64,000 bases of DNA, taken from positions 248,001 to 312,000 of the forward strand of contig CAYOJW010000003.1 in assembly GCA_964404445.1 (NCBI GenBank), read 5' to 3'. Below the pieces are notes generated by a model. The model ran no database searches, was not told the DNA's origin, and saw only the letters and a program-made list of their open reading frames with translations. This document shows, in pieces, positions 1 to 8,716 of the stretch (its first letter is position 1; each line of letters begins with the position of its first letter). This stretch comes from UBA2336 sp964404445. Lineage in GTDB: Bacteria > Bacteroidota > Bacteroidia > Cytophagales > Cyclobacteriaceae. The translations under genes and the position numbers were made by a program.

Positions 1-1122
1 TGCACCGGCATAGATGCGTGCCGTGTTTCCCTGTAACTTCATGCAACGCAGGTTTACAAATATGTTGATGTTGTTGTCGATGTTAACCGGCCCTAAGTAG
101 CCCGAATAAAATTCGCGGTCGTAACCTTCGTGTTGTTTTAAAAAATCAAGCGCGGGTTCTAACGGCATACCGCAAACCGCAGAAGTAGGGTGAAGCAGTT
201 GTAACATAGTGGTACCCAATTGCGGAAAATCTGTTGCATGCATATCGATGGTGAACTCGGTTTTCAGGTGCATTACGTTGCCGGCCACAATGGTTTTGGG
301 GCCGTGTTCTTCAAATTCGCGCAAGCGTATTTTTTTCAGGTGACTGATGATGTAACGGCTCACCAAGGCTTGTTCTTCAATTTCCTTTTGTGTCCAGGCA
401 ACCATTTTCAGGTTGGTGCCCGGCTCGAACGATTTGGTACCGGCCAACGCTACGGTTTTAAAAATGCGGTTGTTCTCTACCTGTATTAAAACTTCCGGTG
501 TTGCGCCCATCCACGTACCTACTTGCGGTATGCTGATAAACGATACCATAGCGTTTGGGTATGTATCGCAAAGTTTTTGAAAAATGTCGATGGCATCGAA
601 TGTTTCGGACAGGGTAATTTGCTTGAAGCGTGAGGGCACTATTTTTTCAAAAACACCGGCTTCGATGTGTTTAACGCTTTCGGCTACAAGTTGCTGATAA
701 TGCTGTACGGCTGTTGCCGGATTTGCCTCTTCATCGCGTGTTGTGTGTGCGGTTGTTTTCCGGTTTGTTGGTTTGTTTTTTATATCGTTCAGCCATTGGT
801 GTGAAGAGGTTTCGCGGGGTGTTTGCGGGTCGTTTAGTTTGCCTTCGCTAAACGAAAACAATAGATCGGCATTTAAAAAGTATTGTGTTTTTGTTTTATC
901 GTAGGGCGCAAAAATAAAACCGGGAGGTGCATCTTCGAGGGTGGCATCGCTGTTCCGGACATTTGTAGCAAATGATAAAATCAGGTTTTTAACAGGCGTG
1001 TCGGGTAATCGCCATAAAGCAAAGGCATATTCGTTTTGGTTAGCCTGATCTAACAACAAACGAAACAATTCGGCTTCGTTTAATTTTAATGCTGGGTTCA
1101 ATACTTCAACAGACAAAGCCAC
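1..1122 (-). CDS. menF: Isochorismate synthase (MenF), C-terminal end cut by window edge
   Basis: Isomerises chorismate to isochorismate, the entry step of menaquinone synthesis, in the cytoplasm. The reading frame is open from a GTG at 1122 to base 1 (374 codons) and leaves the window without a stop. The translated end carries the chorismate-binding signature LLHPTSAVCGMP followed by GYDREFYSGYLGP, characteristic of the MenF/EntC/TrpE family. No ATG lies near the start. The GTG is 4 bases past the stop of the upstream thioesterase gene, so the two are probably translationally coupled. The neighbour supports a menaquinone role rather than a siderophore one. The missing part is the last short stretch of the catalytic domain. 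Confidence 0.9.
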   Translation of the reverse strand, partial: MALSVEVLNPALKLNEAELFRLLLDQANQNEYAFALWRLPDTPVKNLILSFATNVRNSDATLEDAPPGFIFAPYDKTKTQYFLNADLLFSFSEGKLNDPQTPRETSSHQWLNDIKNKPTNRKTTAHTTRDEEANPATAVQHYQQLVAESVKHIEAGVFEKIVPSRFKQITLSETFDAIDIFQKLCDTYPNAMVSFISIPQVGTWMGATPEVLIQVENNRIFKTVALAGTKSFEPGTNLKMVAWTQKEIEEQALVSRYIISHLKKIRLREFEEHGPKTIVAGNVMHLKTEFTIDMHATDFPQLGTTMLQLLHPTSAVCGMPLEPALDFLKQHEGYDREFYSGYLGPVNIDNNINIFVNLRCMKLQGNTARIYAGA

Positions 1123-1126
1123 GTAA

Positions 1127-1552
1127 TTATTTTTTATCGATAACGGCCATGGTGATGCGGCTTACGCATACCAGTTCGTTTTGTTCGTTTGTAATTTTTA
1201 TTTCCCATACATGGGTACGTTTGCCAATGTGTATCGGTTTGGTAACACCGGTAACAAAGCCTTCGCGCACGCTTTTCAGGTGATTGGCGTTAATGTCTAA
1301 CCCAACGCAATACTGTTTGTTCAAATCCACACAACACGTAGCGGCAACACTGCCCAATGTTTCGGCCAATACAACTGAGGCTCCGCCATGCAACAAACCC
1401 ATGGGCTGGTGTGTGCGGTGATCGACTGGCATACGTGCTTCGATAAAATCGTCACCGATGCCGGTAAACTCTATACCTATATGTTGCACCATGGTATTGA
1501 CACACATTTTATTCAGCGTGGCTAATGTTACGTTAGGATTAAATAATGCCAT
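1127..1552 (-). CDS. menI: Hotdog-fold thioesterase, probable 1,4-dihydroxy-2-naphthoyl-CoA hydrolase (MenI/YdiI-like)
   Basis: Predicted to release 1,4-dihydroxy-2-naphthoate from its CoA ester in menaquinone synthesis. The 141-residue protein has the PaaI/YdiI-type core GLLHGGASVVLAETLGS with the expected active-site glutamate, then the YdiI-like strands VGLDINANH and KPIHIGKRTHVWEI. The start was set at the ATG giving MALFNPN, the usual length for the family. A longer frame reaches 1582 but adds a ten-residue tail with no family counterpart. It lies directly upstream of menF and divergent from the phosphatase gene. Another acyl-CoA substrate is possible, but the menF neighbour favours MenI. 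Confidence 0.8.
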   Translation of the reverse strand: MALFNPNVTLATLNKMCVNTMVQHIGIEFTGIGDDFIEARMPVDHRTHQPMGLLHGGASVVLAETLGSVAATCCVDLNKQYCVGLDINANHLKSVREGFVTGVTKPIHIGKRTHVWEIKITNEQNELVCVSRITMAVIDKK

Positions 1553-1634
1553 AAACCGGATGTGGAAACGACAGGAAAACATACTTGTACCCCTGTTTTA
1601 TTTCCCTATTTTAGCGCGCCAAATTAGCTGAAAA

Positions 1635-2267
1635 TTGAACACCAAAAAAGTTTACATCGTTCGCCACGGGCAAACCGATTTTAACCTGCGCGGTATTGTG
1701 CAGGGCAGCGGTGTGGACAGCAGTCTTAACGACAAAGGCCGTGCGCAGGCGCTGGCTTTTTACGAGGCGTACAAGCACATTCCGTTTGATAAAGTCTATA
1801 CTTCGGCTTTAAAGCGTACGCAGGAAACCGTTACCCGGTTCATCCAACAGGGTATTCCTACTGAAGCGTTGGCGGGATTAAACGAAATCAGTTGGGGTAA
1901 GAAAGAAGGCCAACCCATTACTCCCGAAGAAGATGCCTATTACCATCATGTACTGAAACAATGGCAGTTGGGCGATACTTCGCTGCGCATTGAAGGTGGC
2001 GAAAGCCCCGATGAAGTAGTGGCGCGTATGAAACCTGCCGTAGCGCATATCATGGAACAGATGAACGAGCAAACAATTTTGATTTGTATGCACGGGCGCG
2101 CCATCCGCATTTTACTTTGTTACCTGTTAAACTATCCGTTGAAAAATATGGATATGTTTGAACATCAGAACTGTTGTTTATATGTTTTAAACTACACGGG
2201 TTCGATGTTTTCGGTAGAAGTGTATAACAATACGGCTCACCTTACGACTTCGGTTGATAACGCTTGA
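1635..2267 (+). CDS. Histidine phosphatase family protein (phosphoglycerate mutase-like)
   Basis: Cytosolic phosphatase of the branch-1 histidine phosphatase superfamily. The N-terminal YIVRHGQTDFN contains the RHG motif with the phospho-accepting histidine. ISWGKKEGQ supplies the central acidic region and CMHGRAIRILL the second catalytic histidine. At 210 residues it is the usual size. The start is a TTG at 1635 (N-terminus MNTKKVYIVRHG); there is no ATG closer to the motif. Substrate cannot be told from sequence; relatives include GpmB-, CobC- and fructose-2,6-bisphosphatase-like enzymes. It stands alone on the plus strand between the menaquinone genes and the convergent TPR gene, whose stop is two bases away. 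Confidence 0.85.
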   Translation: MNTKKVYIVRHGQTDFNLRGIVQGSGVDSSLNDKGRAQALAFYEAYKHIPFDKVYTSALKRTQETVTRFIQQGIPTEALAGLNEISWGKKEGQPITPEEDAYYHHVLKQWQLGDTSLRIEGGESPDEVVARMKPAVAHIMEQMNEQTILICMHGRAIRILLCYLLNYPLKNMDMFEHQNCCLYVLNYTGSMFSVEVYNNTAHLTTSVDNA

Positions 2268-2268
2268 T

Positions 2269-3759
2269 TTATTTTTTGTTGCCCGTTTCTTCAAGTTGCA
2301 CCAAAGCCGATTTGGCTTTGCTGTCGATGCTGTTTTTGTATTCGTGCTTCGGATAACTGAGCGCTTGTTGAAAATACGCGCGTGCCTGTGCTGTGTTGTT
2401 TTCGTCTATAAAAATGTACCCCAACTGTAAACAGGCGTTGGGTGCGAAATACCAGTTTTCGGCACCGGCTGTTGCAATAGTTTCGCGGTAATTGTTTTTT
2501 GCTTCGGCCAAAGCATTGGTTTTGTGGTAGAGCCTGGCTTTACGATATACAAATTCGGTTTTTTCTTTCAGGGTTTTTAAATCATCGGCCGTAACGGTTT
2601 GGATGATGGCCTCAGCTTCGGCATAATATCCGCCATCGGTCGCGTACCGTATTTTCGAGAACTTACTGTTGGGGTAAGCATTATCGGCTAAACTGCGGGC
2701 TGCATACCGGTCGGCTTCGGTAGATTCACTGCCCGCTGTTTTTGCTTTTTCAAAACAACGATTGGCTTCGGTCGGCTGATCTTGCAATGCGTAACATACC
2801 CCTGTTTTGTACCACGCATCTTTTATATAGTTGTTGCCGGTATAGTTTTGAATATACGTTTGATAGCCCTCAATAGCCAATCCGTAATGGCCTTTGTGCA
2901 GATATACTTCGGCTTTATGGTAATCGGTATAGCGCAATGGCAAGCCATCGGTATGTTGTTGCAGTGTGGTAAAGTATGCCAATGCTTTTTCGCTTTCGGA
3001 ATTTTTCAGGGCAATATTACCGGCAAAGAATAACGCTAACCTGTTGTTGGGATATTGTTCGATAAGTCCATCCATACCAACCGAAGCGGCTGATGTTTGT
3101 TGCAGGATGAAACTTTGTACCAAGTAATAGATGAGCGATGTTTCAAACGCCAGGGATGTATCGGTTTGCCGCAGTTCGTTAAGTTGCTCCAAACCTTTAT
3201 CAACATTTCCCGACATGCTGAACAGGTTAATCACCCACTGGTATTTTTCAGGTACAGTGGCCAGCATTACTTCCAGCACACCGGCTGTTTTTTTGATCGG
3301 TTGAAAGCCGGGGAATTTCTTTTTACACTCCTGTGCCAGCAAATAAGCCTGCCGGATATTCCAGGCGGCATCAAACTCGTGGCCGAACTGTAAATAGATA
3401 AAAGCCCACTGCACACGGAGTTCGGCCTGAACAAAAAGTGCCTCGGCCGATTTTAGTTTACTGAGTTGCGCTAACCGTTTTGTGCAGGCATCTTCGTATT
3501 GCTCGTACTTTACATGGTCTTCGGTAAATACCAGTTCGAGCATTTCGGCTAACGATGCAACGTATAGTTGTTGGGGTTTGTCGCCTTTGGCGAGGTGTTG
3601 CTTTGCCGCTGCCGGTTGTAAGGATAACGCCAGTTGATAGGCTTGCACCGTTGATTGATCTAACCAGTTGGTTTGCGCATAGCCTGTTGCCAACCATAAA
3701 AAAAGACAGGTTGTTAAGCCTGTCTTTTTTAAAAGCTGTATGGTAGTTGAATTATTCAA
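2269..3759 (-). CDS. Secreted tetratricopeptide-repeat protein
   Basis: A 496-residue exported protein made largely of TPR-like helical pairs (for example AEVYLHKGHYGLAIEGYQ, WYKTGVCYALQDQPTEANRCF and NACLQLGYIFIDENNTAQAR). The N-terminus LNNSTTIQLLKKTGLTTCLFLWLATGYAQ reads as a signal peptide cleaved after YAQ. The start chosen is a TTG at 3759 that overlaps the end of the upstream coiled-coil gene by 8 bases; no ATG in frame gives a signal peptide. An earlier ATG at 3846 would lie deep in the upstream gene. The signal-peptide codons contain a strong terminator-like hairpin. It is the third gene after Nif3 and CdsZ-like genes. Role unknown, presumably periplasmic protein-protein interaction. 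Confidence 0.75.
   Translation of the reverse strand: MNNSTTIQLLKKTGLTTCLFLWLATGYAQTNWLDQSTVQAYQLALSLQPAAAKQHLAKGDKPQQLYVASLAEMLELVFTEDHVKYEQYEDACTKRLAQLSKLKSAEALFVQAELRVQWAFIYLQFGHEFDAAWNIRQAYLLAQECKKKFPGFQPIKKTAGVLEVMLATVPEKYQWVINLFSMSGNVDKGLEQLNELRQTDTSLAFETSLIYYLVQSFILQQTSAASVGMDGLIEQYPNNRLALFFAGNIALKNSESEKALAYFTTLQQHTDGLPLRYTDYHKAEVYLHKGHYGLAIEGYQTYIQNYTGNNYIKDAWYKTGVCYALQDQPTEANRCFEKAKTAGSESTEADRYAARSLADNAYPNSKFSKIRYATDGGYYAEAEAIIQTVTADDLKTLKEKTEFVYRKARLYHKTNALAEAKNNYRETIATAGAENWYFAPNACLQLGYIFIDENNTAQARAYFQQALSYPKHEYKNSIDSKAKSALVQLEETGNKK
3698..3730 (-). terminator. Terminator-like hairpin inside the start of the TPR gene
   Basis: Arms AAAAAAGACAGG and CCTGTCTTTTTT flank an eight-base loop, giving A-stem-T symmetry that would work in either direction. 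It lies within the signal-peptide codons of the TPR gene, about 30 to 60 bases after its likely TTG start, and just downstream of the stop of the CdsZ-like gene. It could end most transcripts of the upstream pair and so attenuate the TPR gene. Confidence 0.6.
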
Positions 3760-4561
3760 CGGTTTTTCTTCTGCGGGTAGGAGTGGCCGGTGTTGAGCCT
3801 GCTCTTTTTGGCTTGTCGCTTTCGTCAAGCGACTCCATGTCCACATCGGCTAAGATACGACCCGAATGTTCATCAATTACAATTCTTTTCTTTTCGCGGA
3901 TCTCGGCAATTTTTTGCGGAGGAATAACAATGTTACAGCCTTCGGCAGCACCACGTACCACGCGCACTACGGCCAATCCGTTTGAAAGGCTGCCGCGCAG
4001 TCTGTCGTAATGTTTCAGGATGGCTTTGTCTTCGATTTTGCTAACGGCTTTTTCGCGTTCGCCCAGAAGTTTCTTTTCTTCTTCTTCGCTTTCGGCAAGT
4101 ATGTCGTTAAGTTCTTTTTTCTTCAGATCGAGGTGGGCGGTGCGTTCGGTGATGAGGGCTTCTGTTTTTTCGATCTCGGCTTTTTTTGCAGTTGTAAGCT
4201 CTTTGCCCTCTTTTACTTTCTTTTCGCAGATTTGGATTTCGAGTTCCTGAAGTTCAACTTCTTTGGTGATGGCATCGAACTCGCGGTTGTTTCGGACGTT
4301 CTGTTGTTGTTCTGCGTATTTTTTGATGAGTTTTTCGGCTTCTTTGGCGGCCTCCTTGCTCTTTTTGATGTTCTCTTCTATTTCTTTCAACTCCGCCTGG
4401 TACCGGCTGAGGCGGGTGTTGTACCCTGCCATTTCATCCTCCAGGTCTTGGACTTCGTCTGGAAGATCGCCACGTAATTTTTTGAGTTCGTCTAGTTTCG
4501 TGTCGATGCTTTGTAGTTTTACAAGGGCTTCGAGTTTCTGTGCTACGGTTTGAGTTTCCAT
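3752..4561 (-). CDS. CdsZ-like coiled-coil protein with zinc-ribbon remnant (COG1579)
   Basis: A 269-residue cytosolic protein. Residues about 5 to 180 are an almost continuous, highly charged coiled coil. The last third, GLAVVRVVRGAAEGCNIVIPPQ followed by IVIDEHSGRILADVD, matches the region that forms a C4 zinc ribbon in COG1579 proteins. Three of the four metal-binding cysteines are missing here, with only the Cys in EGCNIV kept and DEHSGRIL replacing the usual CENCGRIL. To my knowledge this loss is common in Bacteroidota members, so it is probably not a defect of this copy. The tail after it is basic and low in complexity. It is six bases downstream of the Nif3 gene, a pairing seen widely in bacteria. 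Confidence 0.85.
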   Translation of the reverse strand: METQTVAQKLEALVKLQSIDTKLDELKKLRGDLPDEVQDLEDEMAGYNTRLSRYQAELKEIEENIKKSKEAAKEAEKLIKKYAEQQQNVRNNREFDAITKEVELQELEIQICEKKVKEGKELTTAKKAEIEKTEALITERTAHLDLKKKELNDILAESEEEEKKLLGEREKAVSKIEDKAILKHYDRLRGSLSNGLAVVRVVRGAAEGCNIVIPPQKIAEIREKKRIVIDEHSGRILADVDMESLDESDKPKRAGSTPATPTRRRKTVE

Positions 4562-4567
4562 TAATTT

Positions 4568-5662
4568 TTAGAAATAACGTATTGGATTCGTGTCAGTCTC
4601 GGAAAAATTGACCGCAAAAGTAGGAAATTTTTCTTTCAAAATACTGCCTAATAAGTCTTTCGTGAAAATCTCGCTTTCATAGTGCCCGATGTCGGCAATC
4701 GTGATTTTCCCATCGGCATCGAAAAACTCGTGGTATTTAAAGTCGGCCGTTACGAAAAAATCGGCCCCCGAACGGATGGCTGCCCCAAGCAAAAAACTGC
4801 CTGATCCGCCACAAACAGCCACTTTTTTGACTTTATTTTCTAATAGTGCCGTATGCCTGATGGTGGTCAAATTCATACTGCTTTTTAAACGCTTCAAAAA
4901 TTCGATTGGTTCCAGTGGCGGATCCAATACCCCAACCATGCCCGCGCCAACCTCCTGATTTTCATTGGCCAGCCGGGTGAGGTAGTAGGCTACTTCTTCG
5001 TAAGGATGTGCTTTTTTAAGCGCCCTGAGCACTTCGCCTTCGCGGTGGGTCGGGAAAATTACCTCAATGCGGTTTTCGGTTACATTTTCGGCTTTCCCCA
5101 CTTCGCCTATGGCGGGGTTAGCCTTGCCTGTGGGCAGGAAAGTTCCCGTGCCTTCCTGCCGGAAACTGCAATTTTTATAGTCGCCAATCTGGCCGGCTCC
5201 CGCTGCGTGTAAGCTGTTTAAAACAGCTTCGGTATCGTTTACCGGAACAAAGGTTACCAGTTTGCTCAGTGTATCGGTTTTGGGCGCTAATATGCGCAGG
5301 TCTTTCAGCCCGATTTTTTCAGCGATTTTTTTATTCACCCCGGTATGTACATTATCGAGGTTTGTGTGGATGGCATAAATGCTGATGTTGTTGCGGATGG
5401 CTTTGATAATGGTGCGCTCAACGTAGTTGCTGCCCGTAAGCTTTTTTAATCCTTTAAAAACGATAGGGTGGTGCGCTACAATCAGGTTCGTGTTTTTACG
5501 GATGGCTTCGTCCACTACGGCTTCGGTGCAATCAAGCGTAAGCAATATCCCGGTAACGGTTTGTTCGGGTTCACCGGTAATCAGCCCGGCATTGTCGTAC
5601 GGTTCCTGGTAAGCACGCGGTGCAAGTTGTTCTAAATACGCGGTAATATCTTTTACTTTCAT
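4568..5662 (-). CDS. Nif3-like dinuclear metal centre hexameric protein (YbgI/DUF34)
   Basis: Member of the NIF3/YbgI/YqfO family, a toroidal hexamer with a two-metal site and still unclear enzymatic role, often labelled GTP cyclohydrolase 1 type 2. The 364-residue length with an inserted middle domain (about residues 130 to 240, LVTFVPVNDTEAVLNSLHAAGAGQIGDY onward, a PII/CutA-like fold in relatives) is the long YqfO type. Metal ligands are seen in IVAHHPIVFKG near the N-terminus and ADIGHYESE near the C-terminus. The start was placed at the ATG giving MKVKDITAYLEQLAP. An upstream frame to 5800 would run through the lpxK promoter and first codons. First gene of a Nif3 / CdsZ / TPR set. Confidence 0.9.
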   Translation of the reverse strand: MKVKDITAYLEQLAPRAYQEPYDNAGLITGEPEQTVTGILLTLDCTEAVVDEAIRKNTNLIVAHHPIVFKGLKKLTGSNYVERTIIKAIRNNISIYAIHTNLDNVHTGVNKKIAEKIGLKDLRILAPKTDTLSKLVTFVPVNDTEAVLNSLHAAGAGQIGDYKNCSFRQEGTGTFLPTGKANPAIGEVGKAENVTENRIEVIFPTHREGEVLRALKKAHPYEEVAYYLTRLANENQEVGAGMVGVLDPPLEPIEFLKRLKSSMNLTTIRHTALLENKVKKVAVCGGSGSFLLGAAIRSGADFFVTADFKYHEFFDADGKITIADIGHYESEIFTKDLLGSILKEKFPTFAVNFSETDTNPIRYF

Positions 5663-5671
5663 GCTGATGGG

Positions 5672-5700
5672 TTGCGCACCCGCTTTAAGTTGTATTTTTG
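5672..5700 (+). promoter_or_regulatory. Bacteroidota-type promoter for lpxK
   Basis: TTG at 5672-5674 and TATTTTTG at 5693-5700 are separated by 18 bases, close to the -33/-7 spacing of the Bacteroidota consensus (TTG, about 19 bases, TAnnTTTG). It lies about 30 bases upstream of the lpxK ATG and points toward it, overlapping the first codons region of the divergent Nif3 gene. Confidence 0.55.
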
Positions 5701-5732
5701 TACGGATTAAAGGCAAAACTACACTTTTATTC

Positions 5733-6779
5733 ATGTCGGTTTTCAGGTTTTTGTTATTCCCCTTTACGGTATTGTACGATGTGATCACTACCGTGCGCAA
5801 CGCGCTGTACGACAGGGGTTACAAGCCCTCGGTATCGTTCGATATACCGGTAATCAGCGTGGGCAATCTGGCCGTGGGCGGAACCGGCAAAACCCCGATG
5901 GTGGAGCATTTGATCAGACTATTGAAATCGAATTATAAAATCGCTACGCTTAGCCGTGGGTACGGTCGCAAAACCAAAGGGTTTCGGATAGCCTCGCCTG
6001 CCGATACCGCTGCAACTTTAGGCGATGAGCCTTATCAGATATATCAAAAGTATGCCCCTGAAGTACACGTGGTAGTAGGTGAAGACCGTGCGTTTGCCAT
6101 ACCTATGCTGTTGCAGGAATTAGATACAGTGGATGTTGTACTGTTAGACGATGCCCTTCAGCACCGCAGGGTGAAGCCGGGGTTTAGTATTTTACTGACC
6201 GAATACAGCAATCCGTTTTACAACGATTACCCGTTGCCATACGGCCGCCTGCGCGAAGCGCCCGAAGGCGCGAAACGTGCCGATGTTATTGTGGTAACCA
6301 AGTGCCCTTCGCACTTGGAAGACGATGAAACCATGTTGATTGAGCGCAACATCCGGCAGTATTCCGATAAGCCCGTTTTCTTTTCAACCATTCGTTATGC
6401 CGATCCCGTAGCTTTTGGCAATGCAAATGTGTTTGCCCCGAACGTTATTTTGTTATCGGCTATTGCCAACCCGCATATCCTGAAAGGCTATGTTGCTAAA
6501 ACCTACCGGCTTATCAAACATTTTTCGTTCCGTGATCACTATGCGTTTACTACGGGCGACCTGAAAACCATTGCCACGCTTGTGAAACAATTCGGTGAGG
6601 GCGAGGTGAGTATTTTAACGACCGAAAAAGATAAGGTTAAACTTGAGCGCGATGAGCTAAAACCGCTTATCAACCAGTTGCCGATTTTTTATTTGCCGAT
6701 TGAAGCGGAATTTATCCGGAATGGTAAGGATTTTGATACGTTGACAGAGTCTTTTATCCAAAGTTTTAAACGTGATTAA
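5733..6779 (+). CDS. lpxK: Tetraacyldisaccharide 4'-kinase (LpxK)
   Basis: Phosphorylates the 4' position of the lipid A disaccharide precursor at the inner membrane. The 348-residue protein shows an N-terminal hydrophobic anchor (FLLFPFTVLYDVITTVRN), a Walker A loop in VGNLAVGGTGKTP, the family stretch LSRGYGRKTKGF, the GDEPYQ motif, and the LLDDALQHRR motif with the catalytic aspartates, then YPLPYGRLREAP. The start is the ATG at 5733, giving MSVFRFLLFP; a frame extension to 5661 lies upstream of the promoter-like element. It presumably heads a transcript continuing into the porin and miaE genes, with only 12 bases to the porin frame. Confidence 0.95.
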   Translation: MSVFRFLLFPFTVLYDVITTVRNALYDRGYKPSVSFDIPVISVGNLAVGGTGKTPMVEHLIRLLKSNYKIATLSRGYGRKTKGFRIASPADTAATLGDEPYQIYQKYAPEVHVVVGEDRAFAIPMLLQELDTVDVVLLDDALQHRRVKPGFSILLTEYSNPFYNDYPLPYGRLREAPEGAKRADVIVVTKCPSHLEDDETMLIERNIRQYSDKPVFFSTIRYADPVAFGNANVFAPNVILLSAIANPHILKGYVAKTYRLIKHFSFRDHYAFTTGDLKTIATLVKQFGEGEVSILTTEKDKVKLERDELKPLINQLPIFYLPIEAEFIRNGKDFDTLTESFIQSFKRD

Positions 6780-6791
6780 CTGCCCTTATCT

Positions 6792-8696
6792 TTGAGCGTG
6801 TTTTACCGGTATTGTATTGTTTTAATAGGGTTGTTGATAACAACGAACGTGTTCGCGCAGGACGAGCCCCGGCAGCCGCGTACAGGTTCCAGTATCATTG
6901 ACGACACCACCCGCAATGTATATGGCCCCAAAACTTCGCTGTACTTCTACGAAAAAGATTTTTTCCAGAACGATTTCCGGCTGCGCCCCATCGATACAAC
7001 AGCGTGGAATTTCCACCGGTTTAGCTACGTGCAACGGTATAATAATTTTTACCAGGATTTAGGCAACATCGGCACGGCCATTCGCCCGGTGTTTAACGAG
7101 GTAAGCGAAACCATCGGGGCTACGCCCGGTTTCAATGCTTACGATCTGTACTGGAACAGCGAAACCATACAATACTTCAATACCAAATCGCCTTACGCCA
7201 ATGTAAAATGGGTGTTGGGTGGCAAGGGGCGTTCGTATGCACGCATTATGTTTAGCCGGAACATTAACCCACGCTGGAACGTAGGTTTTAATTACCGTAT
7301 TTTAATGATCGATAAGATCACCGCACGCAGGGCAAAAGGCGACCGTACCACCAAAAGCAATTACTTCGATTTTTATACATCGTTTATCACGAAAGATAGT
7401 TCGTACAGTGTGTTGTTCAGCGTTAAACGCGATTTTATCCAGGTCGATGAAAACGGTGGTGTGGCGGTAAGCGATCCAAACAATTTTCTGTATAGCGATC
7501 TTTTCGAGAAACAGCGGATCAGCACTAACCTTTCCGATGCCGAGAGCAACGACAAGCGAAGAAATCTGCACCTGTTTCATCAATATAAAATAGGTTCGGG
7601 CTTGCAGTTGTACCACACGGCCGATTTGTACAAGCAAACCAATAGGTTTGTTGATGAAGACCCGAAGAATACTTATTACGATTACAGAGTTGTGGACAGC
7701 GCGAAAACCCGCGACCGCACTACCTTTAAAACTTTACGGAACGAGCTTGGTGTAAAAGGGAGCTTGTTAAAATTGTTTTACAACGGGTATGTAGCGTTCC
7801 GTCACTACTCCATGGATTACAACTATTTTTATGAAGATAATTTCTATCTGCCTACTACCGAAACCGAGCGGTATGTGGGCGGGCGTATAGCCTTGCGATT
7901 GGATTCGCTGATCACGATACGGGGCTGGGCCGAGTGGATGTTAGACGACCGGTATATCATTCAGGGATCGATTCGCACAAAGTGGTTCGAGGCGGCCATT
8001 AAACGGTCGGTGTCCACACCGGCTTTTCTGCCGCAGGCGTATCGTGGTAGTCACGATTTGTGGATGAACAATTTTAATAATACAGAAGGAACCGAGGTAA
8101 AGGGTAATTTAATTTACGACTCAAAGATTGTTTCTGTATATCCGGGCGTTCGGTTTTCAACCTTCCGCAACTATATTTTCTTTAAAGAAACAGGCTATGC
8201 AACCGGCCAGCAGGTTTTACCGCAACAAACATCGGGGTATCAAACGTGGGTATCGCCCGAACTTACGTTTTCACTTACCCTGTTTAAACACTTAACTTTA
8301 AAAACGCAGGGCATTTACACGCGCATGTTAGAAAACGCCAGCGATGCCGTTCAACTGCCCGAACTTTTTGTGAACACACAATTAGCATACTCCGACATTT
8401 GGTTTAACGACAATTTCGATTTTCAGGTGGGTTTTGATACGCATTGGAGATCGCAATACTTTGCACCCGCTTACGACATTACCACGCAACAGTTTTATGT
8501 ACAGCAAAAATATTTTGTACCGGCCGTTCCTGTAATCGATGTATTTTTGAATGCACGCATTAAACGGGCACGCATTTTTCTGAAATACAACAATGCTGTT
8601 ATGATGTTCCATAAATTTGGCAACGTACCCACACCGTTTTACCCGGGTGTGCGAAACGTAGTTGATTTTGGTTTTGACTGGTCGTTCTTCGATTGA
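6792..8696 (+). CDS. Putative outer-membrane porin (Porin_10-like)
   Basis: A 634-residue predicted beta-barrel. A signal peptide (hydrophobic CIVLIGLLITTNVFAQ) is followed by the motif IIDDTTRNVYGPKTSLYF, typical of the Bacteroidota putative porin family, and then by alternating aromatic and polar strands ending in VDFGFDWSFFD, a classical C-terminal barrel strand with terminal aromatic residue region. Codon 1 is TTG at 6792 or GTG at 6798; no ATG exists before the signal sequence. A TATCTTTG element (6787-6794) overlaps the TTG, so either the GTG is used or the element is fortuitous. It sits between lpxK and miaE on one strand. Substrate unknown. Confidence 0.8.
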   Translation: MSVFYRYCIVLIGLLITTNVFAQDEPRQPRTGSSIIDDTTRNVYGPKTSLYFYEKDFFQNDFRLRPIDTTAWNFHRFSYVQRYNNFYQDLGNIGTAIRPVFNEVSETIGATPGFNAYDLYWNSETIQYFNTKSPYANVKWVLGGKGRSYARIMFSRNINPRWNVGFNYRILMIDKITARRAKGDRTTKSNYFDFYTSFITKDSSYSVLFSVKRDFIQVDENGGVAVSDPNNFLYSDLFEKQRISTNLSDAESNDKRRNLHLFHQYKIGSGLQLYHTADLYKQTNRFVDEDPKNTYYDYRVVDSAKTRDRTTFKTLRNELGVKGSLLKLFYNGYVAFRHYSMDYNYFYEDNFYLPTTETERYVGGRIALRLDSLITIRGWAEWMLDDRYIIQGSIRTKWFEAAIKRSVSTPAFLPQAYRGSHDLWMNNFNNTEGTEVKGNLIYDSKIVSVYPGVRFSTFRNYIFFKETGYATGQQVLPQQTSGYQTWVSPELTFSLTLFKHLTLKTQGIYTRMLENASDAVQLPELFVNTQLAYSDIWFNDNFDFQVGFDTHWRSQYFAPAYDITTQQFYVQQKYFVPAVPVIDVFLNARIKRARIFLKYNNAVMMFHKFGNVPTPFYPGVRNVVDFGFDWSFFD

Positions 8697-8716
8697 TGTG
8701 ACCACTAAAAAAACAC

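Noticed and set aside
4010..4477. Plus-strand open frame of 155 codons, rich in Phe
   Set aside because: It is the complement of the charged coiled-coil gene on the minus strand; its composition is a mirror of Lys/Glu codons.
6787..6794. TATCTTTG as a promoter of the porin gene
   Set aside because: It overlaps the putative start codon and lacks a -33 TTG; more likely part of the lpxK-porin junction.
7302..7637. Minus-strand frame of 111 codons inside the porin gene
   Set aside because: No family pattern; the plus strand carries a complete porin with signal peptide.
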